NCBI RefSeq assembly: GCF_049673005.1
Contig: NZ_JBATXB010000033.1
Coordinates: 19,377-83,376 of the forward strand
Source: Carnobacterium_A sp049673005
GTDB taxonomy: Bacteria; Bacillota; Bacilli; Lactobacillales; Carnobacteriaceae
DNA: 64,000 nucleotides
Reading direction: 5' to 3'
Shown here: positions 42,306 to 51,490 of the stretch, one piece after another
Layout: every line of letters begins with the position of its first letter
How positions within the stretch are numbered: position 1 is the first letter of the stretch
The notes under the pieces: model-generated
Told to the model about the DNA's origin: nothing
What the model saw: the letters and a program-made list of their open reading frames with translations, nothing else
The model's database searches: none
Program-made: the position numbers and the translations under genes

Positions 42306-43349
42306 CTAATCCTTCATTTTTGGGTCAAATGCATCTCGTAAACCATCAGCTAACAAATTAAATGAAATCATTAATATACAAATAACTGCTGCTGGGTACC
42401 ACATTAAGTGTGGTAAAAAACGGAAAGTTTTATATCCATCGTTAATTAACGTTCCAAGTGATGCTGTAGGAGCAGGAATACCAATACCAATGAAACTCAA
42501 GAAAGCTTCAAAGAAAATGGCAGCCGGAATCGAAAACATCGTTTGAATAATGATAATTCCCGATAAATTTGGAATTAAATGTTTAAAAGAAATTTTTATA
42601 GGTGATTCACCTAAAGTTTTAGCCGCTAAAATGTATTCTTGATTTTTTAATTTTAATGTTTGTGCCCTGATAACACGAGCCATTGAAATCCATCCTGTGA
42701 TAGCTAATGCTATAATAATAGATTTAATACCTGGATCTAAAACAAGAAGCATTAAAATAACAACTACTAAGTTCGGTACACCAGATAATATTTCTAATAC
42801 ACGCTGCATTCCGTTATCCACTTTACCTCCAGACCAACCAGAGACTAGACCATAGATAACCCCAATCGTTAAATCGAAAAATGCTGCTACAAAAGCAATT
42901 AATAAAGATACACGAGTACCATGTAAAATACGAGAAAGTAAATCTCGACCTAAACCATCTGTTCCCAAATAATAGTTTACATCATCAGGAACGCCTTGTT
43001 GCTCATACTTATCAACACGAGTATTTCCAACAGTTTGTGTCCCATTTAAGCCATTAATGTTAATACCGGGGATTTTAGGTGGTAAATTTGCATGTGAGAC
43101 TGTTTGAAAATCAGGATCATGGGGTGAAACAATTGGCGCGAATAGACTCAATAAAATAAAGATAATTAATATAAACAAGCTAATTACAGCAGCTTTATTC
43201 TTTTTCAGCCTTCTCCATGAATCCTCTAAGAAGCTCAGTGAAGGTGCTGTTATCTTCTCATTATCGACTTTGTCTGAGGCTCCTGCGGGGTTGAACATTT
43301 CAGGAGACAGTTTTGTTGTTTCGTCAACAGTTTGTTTTGAGTTGTCCAT
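42306..43349 (-). CDS. oppC: Oligopeptide ABC transporter permease OppC
   Basis: 347 residues. A cytoplasmic N-terminal 54 residues, a first helix (about 55-74), a periplasm-side loop, then five helices with the EAA motif ILAAKTLGESPIKISFKHLIPN. The ATG abuts the oppB stop with no gap, pointing to coupled translation. GGAGG lies in the oppB tail. Confidence 0.93.
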   Translation of the reverse strand: MDNSKQTVDETTKLSPEMFNPAGASDKVDNEKITAPSLSFLEDSWRRLKKNKAAVISLFILIIFILLSLFAPIVSPHDPDFQTVSHANLPPKIPGININGLNGTQTVGNTRVDKYEQQGVPDDVNYYLGTDGLGRDLLSRILHGTRVSLLIAFVAAFFDLTIGVIYGLVSGWSGGKVDNGMQRVLEILSGVPNLVVVILMLLVLDPGIKSIIIALAITGWISMARVIRAQTLKLKNQEYILAAKTLGESPIKISFKHLIPNLSGIIIIQTMFSIPAAIFFEAFLSFIGIGIPAPTASLGTLINDGYKTFRFLPHLMWYPAAVICILMISFNLLADGLRDAFDPKMKD

Positions 43350-44297
43350 TTATTCGTCTCCTCCTTCATTTGTAACACGAATTCGAGGATCGATGACCCC
43401 GTATAAAACATCAACTACTAAAATAATACCAACTAGCATTGCTGAGTATAAAATTGTTACACCCATGATTGTTGGATAGTCGTTAGTCAAAATTGATTTT
43501 ACAAATTGTTCCCCAATTCCCGGAATTGCAAAAATATTTTCTACAACTAATGAACCAGTCATCAAAGCAACGGCTATAGGACCCAGAATTGTGACCAACG
43601 GAATTAGTGCATTTCGCACTCCATGTTTAAAGGCTACTGTCCAACGACTCAATCCTTTAGCACGAGCTAACTCAACATAATCACTGCTTAGTACTTCTAC
43701 CATCTCAGTACGGATAAAACGTGCTGAATCTGCAAGTGGTGCAATTGCTAAAGCAAGTGTTGGTAAAACTGACGAGCTAAATCCGTCATTCCACAAAGCA
43801 ATTGGGAACCACTTTAAATAGACTCCAAAAACTAACTGTAGCAATACAGCTATAACAAAGTTAGGTATAGAACGACCAAGAATCGCCGTGAAGGTAGCTG
43901 TCGTGTCTATCCAGGTATTTTGGTTCATAGCTGCTATAACTCCTAATACGATCCCTAAGGTCGTTCCTAAAATAACCGCTTGTATTCCTAGTTGTAAAGA
44001 AGGACCTACCCTGGTTGATAATAGTTCGGTTACTGGCGTATTGTTAAACTGGAAAGATGTTCCTAAATCTCCTTTTAACAATCCTGACATGTAGATTAAA
44101 TATTGAACCGGAAGTGGTTCATTCAATCCATACTTTTCATTCATAATAAAAATTTGTTCTTCTGATAACTTATCCTGGTTACTATATGGTGTTCCAGGTA
44201 AAAGATTCATTAAGAAAAACGTGATCGATGCAATTAAGAATAATGTCAAAAACATATACAATATACGTTTCCCAAGATATTTAGAATAATTTTTCAT
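43350..44297 (-). CDS. oppB: Oligopeptide ABC transporter permease OppB
   Basis: 315 residues with six helices; first helix residues about 9-31, EAA motif VELARAKGLSRWTVAFKHGVRN. The ATG at 44297 follows GGAGG by 11 nt; the TTG-started longer frame to 44318 contains that site. First gene of oppBCDF. A promoter (44386-44358) and an upstream inverted repeat precede it. The binding proteins are encoded separately at 49646-53167. Confidence 0.93.
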   Translation of the reverse strand: MKNYSKYLGKRILYMFLTLFLIASITFFLMNLLPGTPYSNQDKLSEEQIFIMNEKYGLNEPLPVQYLIYMSGLLKGDLGTSFQFNNTPVTELLSTRVGPSLQLGIQAVILGTTLGIVLGVIAAMNQNTWIDTTATFTAILGRSIPNFVIAVLLQLVFGVYLKWFPIALWNDGFSSSVLPTLALAIAPLADSARFIRTEMVEVLSSDYVELARAKGLSRWTVAFKHGVRNALIPLVTILGPIAVALMTGSLVVENIFAIPGIGEQFVKSILTNDYPTIMGVTILYSAMLVGIILVVDVLYGVIDPRIRVTNEGGDE

Positions 44298-44357
44298 CGA
44301 TTTAAGCACCTCCAGCAATTCATTTTATTTTTTATTCAAAAAGAGAATATACTATAT

Positions 44358-44386
44358 AGAATAGCGTGTTATAGGGATAAATGCAA
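44358..44386 (-). promoter_or_regulatory. Promoter of oppBCDF
   Basis: TTGCAT (44386-44381), 17-nt spacer, TATTCT (44363-44358) on the minus strand. Predicted start about 55 bp before oppB. Confidence 0.65.
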
Positions 44387-44425
44387 AAGTTTTTTTAATA
44401 ACTTTGCTTTTAAAAAACATAACAT

Positions 44426-44457
44426 TAGAAAACAATGGCGATTCTGCTGGTTTTCTA
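44426..44457. repeat. Inverted repeat upstream of the opp promoter
   Basis: TAGAAAAC (44426-44433) and GTTTTCTA (44450-44457) are perfect 8-bp arms 16 nt apart, about 40 bp upstream of the oppB -35. No gene ends here, so it is not a terminator. It may be an operator shared with the divergent DUF3899 gene. Confidence 0.4.
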
Positions 44458-44554
44458 GTCGTTTTATCATCATTTTTTTACTTAAATTTTATTATTGTAT
44501 TTCAATTCATTATACTGTAATTTAAACTTATCACTCGTTATTAGGAGGTCCAAA

Positions 44555-44917
44555 ATGAAATTAAAAATTTCTGTATTAAATTTAACTAGTATTATTGTCA
44601 TTTTATGTTTAATTTTAGAATTAATTATCTATAAAAAAATCAGCTTTTTCTTTACTACAAATATTCTTTTTGCTGTCGCAAGCTTTTTTTTAATCATTAG
44701 TCTTTTCTGGTCAGTATTATACTCTGGTGCTTTTGATTTCTTTCACTTTAGTATGAAGAAAGTAACTACAAGAATGCGTCGTGAAGACAACTCAGAAGAA
44801 GTTGAAAATATTCCTCTATCTAAGTCTGTTGGGCATGGATACAAGATGCCTTTAAAAGTAGGTTTATTACTGTTAATAATTAGCTTAGTTACGTTATTTT
44901 TCCATTACTTCTTTTAA
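44555..44917 (+). CDS. DUF3899 family small membrane protein
   Basis: 120 residues with three hydrophobic segments (about 9-25, 31-52, 101-119). It resembles the DUF3899 family, function unknown. A basic-acidic cytoplasmic stretch (KKVTTRMRREDNSEEVENI) lies between helices 2 and 3. The ATG at 44555 has AGGAGG 6 nt upstream; the frame runs back to 44495 without support. Divergent from oppB and convergent with lplA. Confidence 0.72.
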   Translation: MKLKISVLNLTSIIVILCLILELIIYKKISFFFTTNILFAVASFFLIISLFWSVLYSGAFDFFHFSMKKVTTRMRREDNSEEVENIPLSKSVGHGYKMPLKVGLLLLIISLVTLFFHYFF

Positions 44918-44927
44918 TAAAAAAGTG

Positions 44928-44963
44928 GGAATAAATGCCATCTTTAATTATATAGCTTATTCC
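44928..44963. terminator. Terminator between DUF3899 and lplA
   Basis: GGAATAA (44928-44934) and TTATTCC (44957-44963) with partial inner pairing and a long T run on the plus strand, A-rich on the other side. Confidence 0.6.
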
Positions 44964-44975
44964 TTCTTTTTTTCT

Positions 44976-45995
44976 CTAATAAATCAGTTTTATTAACTCT
45001 TCTTTATTGATACTTCCAAAATATTTTTGAATATCTATTTCATCAAAAACTTCCTCAATAGACTTCTGCTCATATTTTATATTTGTTAATTTTTCTTCAA
45101 TATCTGAAACTTCACCTAACCCAAAAAAATCACCATAAATTTTTATATTTTTTATTCTACCTTTTTCTACGTTTAACTGAAATTCAACTGAGCCAATAGG
45201 AAAGCGATGACGTCTAATAAGTTCAAATTTAGGTGACTTCCCGTAATTCCAATCCCAATTTCTAAAATAATTAGTTGAAATTTCTTCAATTTCTTTCCAG
45301 TCTTGCTCAGTTAATCTATACTCTTTTATCTCTTCTTTAGAATCTACATCAAATATAGTTAATAATAGTTTGTTGCGAAACTCTTTCGTTGTCATGTATT
45401 GATACTCTTCCGATAGGTAGGGACGAATGTTCGTTACACGACTTCTGATTGATTTAATTCCTTTAGACTCAATCTTATCTTTTCTAACTTTTAAAGCACC
45501 TACAACTGCTTCTATATCACTATCAAACATTAATGTTCCATGAGCGGTCATACGACCATTTGAAGAATACATAGCATTTCCAGAAAATTTTTGTCCGTCA
45601 ATTACTAAGTCATTCCGCCCTATTAAAGCTGCACCTTCTACACCCATTTTATGCAATGAATCAATCACTGGTTCAGTAAACTTTCCAAAATCTCTAAAAG
45701 AGTTCCCATCATCTTTTTTTATAAAACAAAAAGATAGATTACCAAAATCATGGTAAACAGCTCCTCCTCCTGATAAACGTCTCACTACATGAATATTATT
45801 TTTCTCCACATATTCTGTATTTATTTCTTCTATTGTATTTTGATTGCGCCCTATTATAATAGAAGGTTCATTAATATAAAACAATAAAACAGGCTCATCC
45901 AGTAAAACCTTTTTTAATAAAAATGTTTCTATTGCTAAATTTAATCTTGGATCTGTTATTTCTTTGCCGTTACGCTCATTAGCTACATAATACAT
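44976..45995 (-). CDS. lplA: Lipoate-protein ligase A
   Basis: Attaches scavenged lipoate to E2 and GcvH subunits. 339 residues, long form with the C-terminal accessory domain. Motifs: PSIIIGRNQNTIEEIN, VVRRLSGGGAVYHDFGNLSFCF and DLVIDGQKFSGNAMYSSNGR (with the catalytic lysine). GAGGAG precedes the ATG. It follows the MBL hydrolase at 46033 by 37 bp, like Bacillus yhfI-lplJ. Confidence 0.94.
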   Translation of the reverse strand: MYYVANERNGKEITDPRLNLAIETFLLKKVLLDEPVLLFYINEPSIIIGRNQNTIEEINTEYVEKNNIHVVRRLSGGGAVYHDFGNLSFCFIKKDDGNSFRDFGKFTEPVIDSLHKMGVEGAALIGRNDLVIDGQKFSGNAMYSSNGRMTAHGTLMFDSDIEAVVGALKVRKDKIESKGIKSIRSRVTNIRPYLSEEYQYMTTKEFRNKLLLTIFDVDSKEEIKEYRLTEQDWKEIEEISTNYFRNWDWNYGKSPKFELIRRHRFPIGSVEFQLNVEKGRIKNIKIYGDFFGLGEVSDIEEKLTNIKYEQKSIEEVFDEIDIQKYFGSINKEELIKLIY

Positions 45996-46032
45996 GCCTT
46001 ACTCCTCTTTTCTTTTATATCTACTCTACTTT

Positions 46033-46779
46033 TTATAGTTTAACAACTAAACCTTTCTTTGCCAAAATTATCTCTGTTTCAGGTGATTCATTAATTGCTT
46101 GTGCCTTCAGTAATTCTAAATCACTTTCTTGAGGTAAATGCGTCAAAATTAATTTTGGAACTTTTGCTTGCTTTGCAATCCTTGCAACTTCTATTGAAGT
46201 CATGTGGACACGATGATTTTCCATCCCTTTAAATAAATTTGTATCCGCTAACAAGACATCAGCACCTTGACTAAAAGGAATAAATTGAGGTAAGTATCCA
46301 GAATCAGCTGTAAATACCATTATCTTTCCAGTATTTTTTTCTACAATTCTTGTAGCATAGCAAGGAACCGGGTGTAGAGTCTTCATGAAACTTATTTTAA
46401 AAGGCCCGATGATCAACTCTTCTTCCTCTGAATACGCTACTCCTTTTGATATACGATCCATCGTAAGACGATTAAAATTGTCTATATCGTCTTGATGTCC
46501 ATATATTGGTAAAACTTGCGCCCTAGTTTCATTATTGTTCAACCTTTTCAATTGTCTTGTATATTGTAAAACACCTACATCTGCAATATGATCAGCATGG
46601 TAATGGGTTAAAAGTAATGCATCTAATTCTAAAGGATCAATATATTTTTCAAGCGCGATCAAAGACGCACTTCCAGCATCGATTAGTAAATGAAAATCAT
46701 CTGACTCCAATAAATAAGAACTTGTTCCTTCATTTTTTGTAGGATAGCCACCCCAATAGCCTAATACAGTTAATTGCAT
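46033..46779 (-). CDS. MBL-fold metallohydrolase (YhfI-like)
   Basis: 248 residues of the RNase Z/phosphodiesterase-like branch. Zinc ligands in LTHYHADHIADVG (HxHxDH), the LHPVPCYATRI histidine, FTADSGYLPQ aspartate, and ILTHLPQES. The substrate is unknown. The ATG at 46779 has AAAGGAG well placed; the frame extends to 46818 without a site. Forms a unit with lplA. Confidence 0.87.
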   Translation of the reverse strand: MQLTVLGYWGGYPTKNEGTSSYLLESDDFHLLIDAGSASLIALEKYIDPLELDALLLTHYHADHIADVGVLQYTRQLKRLNNNETRAQVLPIYGHQDDIDNFNRLTMDRISKGVAYSEEEELIIGPFKISFMKTLHPVPCYATRIVEKNTGKIMVFTADSGYLPQFIPFSQGADVLLADTNLFKGMENHRVHMTSIEVARIAKQAKVPKLILTHLPQESDLELLKAQAINESPETEIILAKKGLVVKL

Positions 46780-46846
46780 GATTACACTCTCCTTTTCTAG
46801 ACCTATTTTCATTACCATACAACACTATTACCTTATTTAAAATAAA

Positions 46847-46874
46847 AAAGCCTTTTATTAATTAAAAAGACTTT
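46847..46874 (-). terminator. Terminator of hemY
   Basis: AAAGCCTTTT (46847-46856) and AAAAGACTTT (46865-46874) pair with one G-U in the minus-strand RNA, followed by TTTTTT. Confidence 0.7.
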
Positions 46875-46907
46875 CTATTTCAGGATACTTATAAATATTT
46901 TACCCCA

Positions 46908-48317
46908 TTATAAACAATTTTGTTTTTTTGCATACTCTATAATTTGCTCACTAATCTCATTAGCTTGTTGGATACAGTGGTTAATCCCAAAGCCTGCTAT
47001 ACCTTGTCCCGCAATATAAATCCCCGGATATTCATTAAGAAGAATTTTTTTAGCGTCATTAATGTCTTCTTCATGAGTAACTGTAAACTGTGGAATTGCA
47101 TCCGTCCATCTTTTGATAATACTAAACAGTGGTTCTTCACTAATTTCTAAAATAATTTTTAAGTCTTTTAGAATAGAATTTTCAATTTCTTTGTTACTTA
47201 GTGAAACTAAAGCATCTTCCCCATTTCGACCAAAGTTAACTCCAATTAAAACCTCTTCATCATTTTTAAAGGATGGCCATTTTTTATCTAAAAAAACAAC
47301 CGATGTAACAAAAGAGTCACTTCTTCTAGGAGTAACTAGTCCAAAACCCTCTGGAACATTTTTAATCGCTTCTTTTGAAAATGCAAGAACGATATAACCG
47401 ACTGAAGCTGTTTCTACTTTACTAAAAATTTTTTGAATCTCCGTATGATCAATCAATTTTGAGTATTCTGTTATAGGTGTTGCAATACAAATTGCTCCAA
47501 CCCTAACTTGCTCAGTGTGATTTATATCTAAAATATAAACATCCTCATCATTTTTTTTTATTTCAAACACTTTTTTTCTATATTGAATATGAGGTTGTAA
47601 TATTTCTTCTAGTGCCTCAGTTAAAACTGATAAGCCTTCTTTAAATGTTGCATAGTTACCAGAACCATCTAATAGTTCTGGGTGAGCCGCTAATCCTTTT
47701 TGTAAACTACCATACTTCATCTCAATGTCATAAATTAATTCTTTTGACGCCTTAATTCCAATCTTATCTAAATCACTTGCATAAATTTTTGTAAAAAACG
47801 GCTCAACAATGTGTTCAACCATCTCGTCTCCTAAAAGACGTTTTAAATAAGTACTAGTTTCTACATCTTTTTCTAGCTTTCTAAAAGTATTAAATAAACT
47901 TTTATACGTCACAATCTTCCCATACATAGTTAACAAATTGCCTTTCCATATATCTTTTCTTCTAATAGGAATACCATTATAAGTTGGGTAATCTAACTGG
48001 TACAACTGATTATAGAAAAAGACATCTGGCTTATTTCCCTCACTGTAAATAAGCCTATCTTCTAGACCAAGTTCTTTAATCAATTCTAAAGCTTCTGGAT
48101 AACGTGTATCTATCGATTCCGCCCCCAAATCTATAGAACGATTTTTATTTTTCATTGTATATATTTTTCCGCCTACTCTTAAAGATCCTTCTAATAAGAT
48201 TAACTCAAAAGGTAAATTTTCTTTTTCAATTTTTTGTTTGATGCGGTATGCTGCCGTTAATCCAGTAATACCGCCACCAATAATAGCAATTCTTTTTTTT
48301 GCTCTTTTCATATTCAT
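46908..48317 (-). CDS. hemY: Coproporphyrinogen/protoporphyrinogen oxidase (HemY/CgoX family)
   Basis: 469 residues. FAD motif RIAIIGGGITGLTAAYRIK, GGKIYTMKNKNRSIDLGAESID, and the C-terminal FAD contact YPGIYIAGQGIAGFGINHCIQ. In Gram-positives the family oxidises coproporphyrinogen III to coproporphyrin III. No hemE, hemH or other haem gene lies in the window, so a complete pathway is not shown. The ATG at 48317 follows AGGGG. Single gene with a terminator. Confidence 0.85.
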   Translation of the reverse strand: MNMKRAKKRIAIIGGGITGLTAAYRIKQKIEKENLPFELILLEGSLRVGGKIYTMKNKNRSIDLGAESIDTRYPEALELIKELGLEDRLIYSEGNKPDVFFYNQLYQLDYPTYNGIPIRRKDIWKGNLLTMYGKIVTYKSLFNTFRKLEKDVETSTYLKRLLGDEMVEHIVEPFFTKIYASDLDKIGIKASKELIYDIEMKYGSLQKGLAAHPELLDGSGNYATFKEGLSVLTEALEEILQPHIQYRKKVFEIKKNDEDVYILDINHTEQVRVGAICIATPITEYSKLIDHTEIQKIFSKVETASVGYIVLAFSKEAIKNVPEGFGLVTPRRSDSFVTSVVFLDKKWPSFKNDEEVLIGVNFGRNGEDALVSLSNKEIENSILKDLKIILEISEEPLFSIIKRWTDAIPQFTVTHEEDINDAKKILLNEYPGIYIAGQGIAGFGINHCIQQANEISEQIIEYAKKQNCL

Positions 48318-48407
48318 TCTTCCCCTTTTAGCAGTTGAACTTATTCATCGAAAGTCTTTGTTTTATTATCGCAAGCATTTCAGCTGTTAATGAACTGTAT
48401 AATTAGA

Positions 48408-49490
48408 TTATCCAAATGTTATTTTTTCAACAGCATTGCTATCTAATCTTTTTATAACTTCTGTCATTAAGGCAACTGTATTCAAATAGTCGTCTTCATG
48501 AATAACCGAAGTATGTGAATGAAGATACCTAGTAGCAACTGTAATTGCTAATGAGGGCACACCGTTTCTTGTAACATGTTGGCTACCCGCATCTGTTCCC
48601 CCACCTGCTATTACTGTATACTGAAAAGGTATTTTTAATTCTTCTGCAACTCCAACTACAAAATCACGCAAGGCTTTATGTGCAACCATAGAAGCATCAT
48701 AGATAATAATCTGTGGACCTTTACCTAGTTTCGAATCTGCTTCTTTTTCAGTCATTCCTGGCGTATCTCCTGCAGTACCGGTATCTAATGCAAAAGCAAT
48801 ATCTGGATCAACTAAGTAAGTTGACGTCTTCGCTCCACGTAACCCTACTTCTTCTTGGACATTTCCAACAGCAAAAGCCTTATTTGGATGACCGTCACGC
48901 ACCAAATTTTCTAGCACGCTTAAAGTTACAGCGGTCCCAATACGATTATCCCAAGCTTTTGCCAATAAGAATTTAGATTCATTTAATCTTTTAAATTCAA
49001 TATATGGAGTTACCATATCACCTGGCTTCACACCCCATGAAGAAACTTCCTCTTTACTTGTTGCTCCTATGTCAATAAACATTTCTTGAATATCATAGGC
49101 TTTATTTCTAACTTCAGCAGTCAATACATGAGGTGGTTTACATCCAATAACACCGTGCAGCACTTTACCTGTTGAAGTAGTTAATTGAACTTGTTGAGCT
49201 AACATAACTTGGGACCACCATCCTCCCAGTGTTTGAAACTTAATAAATCCTTTATCAGTGATTGCTGTAACCATAAAACCAACTTCGTCTAAGTGACTTG
49301 CAAACAATACTTTAGGGCCTGATTTATTTCCCTCATGACTTGCAATAACACTTCCTAATCCATCATACGTTATCGAAGAAGTAGAATTTTTAGCGTACTT
49401 TACAAATACATCCCTAACTTCTTTTTCGTTTCCAGGTATTCCTCTTGCATCCGTAAGTTCTTTTAACATTAGCAATTGTTTATCATCCAT
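48408..49490 (-). CDS. M42 family metallopeptidase (second copy; glutamyl-aminopeptidase-like)
   Basis: 360 residues. Metal and catalytic motifs: FASHLDEVGFMV, AKAWDNRIGTAV, GNVQEEVGLRGAK, FALDTGTAGDT, YLHSHTSVIHEDD; GGGTDAGSQH is a further family motif. These agree with tetrahedral PepA/YsdC-type aminopeptidases. AGGAGG precedes the ATG. Located between hemY and the oppA genes, so breakdown of imported peptides is plausible. A -10 TATAAT lies about 30 bp upstream. Confidence 0.9.
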   Translation of the reverse strand: MDDKQLLMLKELTDARGIPGNEKEVRDVFVKYAKNSTSSITYDGLGSVIASHEGNKSGPKVLFASHLDEVGFMVTAITDKGFIKFQTLGGWWSQVMLAQQVQLTTSTGKVLHGVIGCKPPHVLTAEVRNKAYDIQEMFIDIGATSKEEVSSWGVKPGDMVTPYIEFKRLNESKFLLAKAWDNRIGTAVTLSVLENLVRDGHPNKAFAVGNVQEEVGLRGAKTSTYLVDPDIAFALDTGTAGDTPGMTEKEADSKLGKGPQIIIYDASMVAHKALRDFVVGVAEELKIPFQYTVIAGGGTDAGSQHVTRNGVPSLAITVATRYLHSHTSVIHEDDYLNTVALMTEVIKRLDSNAVEKITFG

Positions 49491-49578
49491 GCGAAATGAC
49501 CTCCTGTATATACTTATTTTATCTATTATATCATTTTAATTCGTATAAAAGGAACACTTTTTATATACTAAAAATTAA

Positions 49579-49618
49579 AAGAAACAAGAAGAATGGTTTA
49601 ACATTCTTCTTGTTTCTT
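49579..49618 (-). terminator. Terminator of oppA copy 1
   Basis: AAGAAACAAGAAGAATG (49579-49595) and CATTCTTCTTGTTTCTT (49602-49618), a perfect 17-bp stem with 6-nt loop. Confidence 0.88.
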
Positions 49619-49645
49619 CCTTACTATCCTAACTTAATTTTACTA

Positions 49646-51298
49646 TTATTCTGAAACTGAAGCCCATTTAAATGAAAACTCAGGTCCCACTAAGTGTGTA
49701 CCAATATCTTTAACATACGGCTTTTCAAGTATCGCATTATAGCGTTGGTAAATTGGTCCGATTGCTGCTTCTTCTAATAAAATCTTTTCAGCACTAAGCA
49801 TATCAGCCCATCTTTTTTCAGGATCGTCAAGATCAGTCGTGCCAATTTTTTCAATTAGAGCATCATATTCTGGAATAGAGATACTCGCTTTGTTATTTGA
49901 ATTACCTGTTTCAAATAATTCTAAGAAATTAATTGGATCTGCATAATCTGCTCCCCATCCTGCCATTTGAATATCATAGTCTTGACGCTTATTCACATCA
50001 AGTCGGACATTAAACGGAACTGAACGGATACTTATTTTTAGACCTGGTAAATTTTGCATTAACTGTCCTTGCATAAATTCTGAAGATTTTTTAGCATTTT
50101 CAGAATCATCTGAAAGCAATTCCAACTCTATTGATTCTACACCTAACTCTGCAAGTCCTTTTTTCATATAATCTTGTGCTTTTTCAATATCATATGTCAG
50201 TAAGTCGCCATTTTCTTCACGGTAGTCTTCATTAGTAGACGGATTTTTAGATAGTCCTTCTGGTACTAATCCGTTAGCTGGTAATGAACCATTTTGTAGA
50301 ACTGTGTTAGCATAAGATTCTTTGTCGAATCCCATTGATATAGCTTTACGTATATTTTCATTCGCTAACGCAGTTGGTTCTCCGTTACGCTCTTGATTAT
50401 ATTTAAAGTAAAAAACAGACGATGTTGGAACTGATGCTAAATCAGAATCCCCTTGCTTTGTTTGTACGTATTCTCCAGATAATTTAATTCTATCTACTTC
50501 ACCTGTATCATATAAATTAATAGCAGTAGAAGTTTCTTTTACAACATCTACATTAATGGCATCTAACTTAACTTTTTCAGCATCCCAGTAATCAGCATTT
50601 TTTTTATAAGACCAGCTTAGTCCCGTACCATCCCAGTCCGTTAAAACAAATGGACCGTTATAAATTGAATTATCGCTATCTGATGCGTATTTCTCTCCTT
50701 TTTCTGTTACATAAGCTTCATTTTGAGGTAAGAACATGGATAGTGATAATAAATCTTCAAAATAAGGTACCTTAGATTCTAATTGCACTTCTAAAGTTTT
50801 CTCATCAATTGCTTTTACTCCTAATTCTTCTGGCTTAATTTCTCCTTTATTAACTTCAGAAGCGTTTTTAATAATTCCCTGCATCATATAGGCAGATTGT
50901 GAACCAGTACTTGGATCGACTAAACGTCTCCATGAGAAAACAAAATCATTTGCAGTAACAGAATCCCCATTAGACCATTTTGCATCTTCTCTTAATTTGA
51001 AGGTGTATGTCAAACCATCCTCACTAATAGTAGGCTCTTCAGAAGCCATTGCAAGCTCAGGTTTGTTATCTAGATTCAAACGATACAATCCTTCCATTAC
51101 ATTGTTCATAACTGTAGAGCCAACTGTATCCGTGTTTAAAACTGAATCCATTGTTGGAATTTCAGCTGTTTCAACTAAATTTAATTCGTTTGTTGTTTTC
51201 CCATCTTTTGATTCTTCATTATCTGATCCACAGGCTACTAAAACAGCTGTTGATAATAACGTGATACCTAATAAGCTTAATAATTTCATTTTCTTCAC
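49646..51298 (-). CDS. oppA: Peptide ABC transporter substrate-binding lipoprotein, copy 1
   Basis: 550 residues. Lipoprotein signal peptide with lipobox TAVLVACGS (lipidated Cys near residue 23), then the family SBP_bac_5 domain (TYTFKLREDAKWSNGDSVTANDF). Strongly similar to the next gene throughout (e.g. YGPFVLTDWDGTGLSWSYKK vs NGPFTLTEWDGTGLSWVYQK). The start is a GTG at 51298 with GGGGGA 7 nt upstream, which aligns it with the start of copy 2. It should feed the OppBCDF permease. Confidence 0.93.
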   Translation of the reverse strand: MKKMKLLSLLGITLLSTAVLVACGSDNEESKDGKTTNELNLVETAEIPTMDSVLNTDTVGSTVMNNVMEGLYRLNLDNKPELAMASEEPTISEDGLTYTFKLREDAKWSNGDSVTANDFVFSWRRLVDPSTGSQSAYMMQGIIKNASEVNKGEIKPEELGVKAIDEKTLEVQLESKVPYFEDLLSLSMFLPQNEAYVTEKGEKYASDSDNSIYNGPFVLTDWDGTGLSWSYKKNADYWDAEKVKLDAINVDVVKETSTAINLYDTGEVDRIKLSGEYVQTKQGDSDLASVPTSSVFYFKYNQERNGEPTALANENIRKAISMGFDKESYANTVLQNGSLPANGLVPEGLSKNPSTNEDYREENGDLLTYDIEKAQDYMKKGLAELGVESIELELLSDDSENAKKSSEFMQGQLMQNLPGLKISIRSVPFNVRLDVNKRQDYDIQMAGWGADYADPINFLELFETGNSNNKASISIPEYDALIEKIGTTDLDDPEKRWADMLSAEKILLEEAAIGPIYQRYNAILEKPYVKDIGTHLVGPEFSFKWASVSE

Positions 51299-51358
51299 AT
51301 TTATTTCCCCCTGATTCATCAACTACTTATTACTTACTTTTTAATAATAATATACTTG

Positions 51359-51387
51359 ATTCTATCATCACGAGGAAATTGACGCAA
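51359..51387 (-). promoter_or_regulatory. Promoter of oppA copy 1
   Basis: TTGCGT (51387-51382), 17-nt spacer, TAGAAT (51364-51359). The 11-mer GATGATAGAAT over the -10 is identical to that of copy 2. Confidence 0.75.
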
Positions 51388-51436
51388 ACTAGCATCATGG
51401 ATTTCTAATGAATGTATTAGTATTTTCACATAAAGC

Positions 51437-51472
51437 AAAAAAAGAAGCAGATACAACTCTGCTTCTTTTTTT
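51437..51472 (-). terminator. Terminator of oppA copy 2
   Basis: AAAAAAAGAAGCAGA (51437-51451) and TCTGCTTCTTTTTTT (51458-51472), perfect 15-bp stem. Confidence 0.9.
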
Positions 51473-51490
51473 ATTTTATTAGTGAAGATA

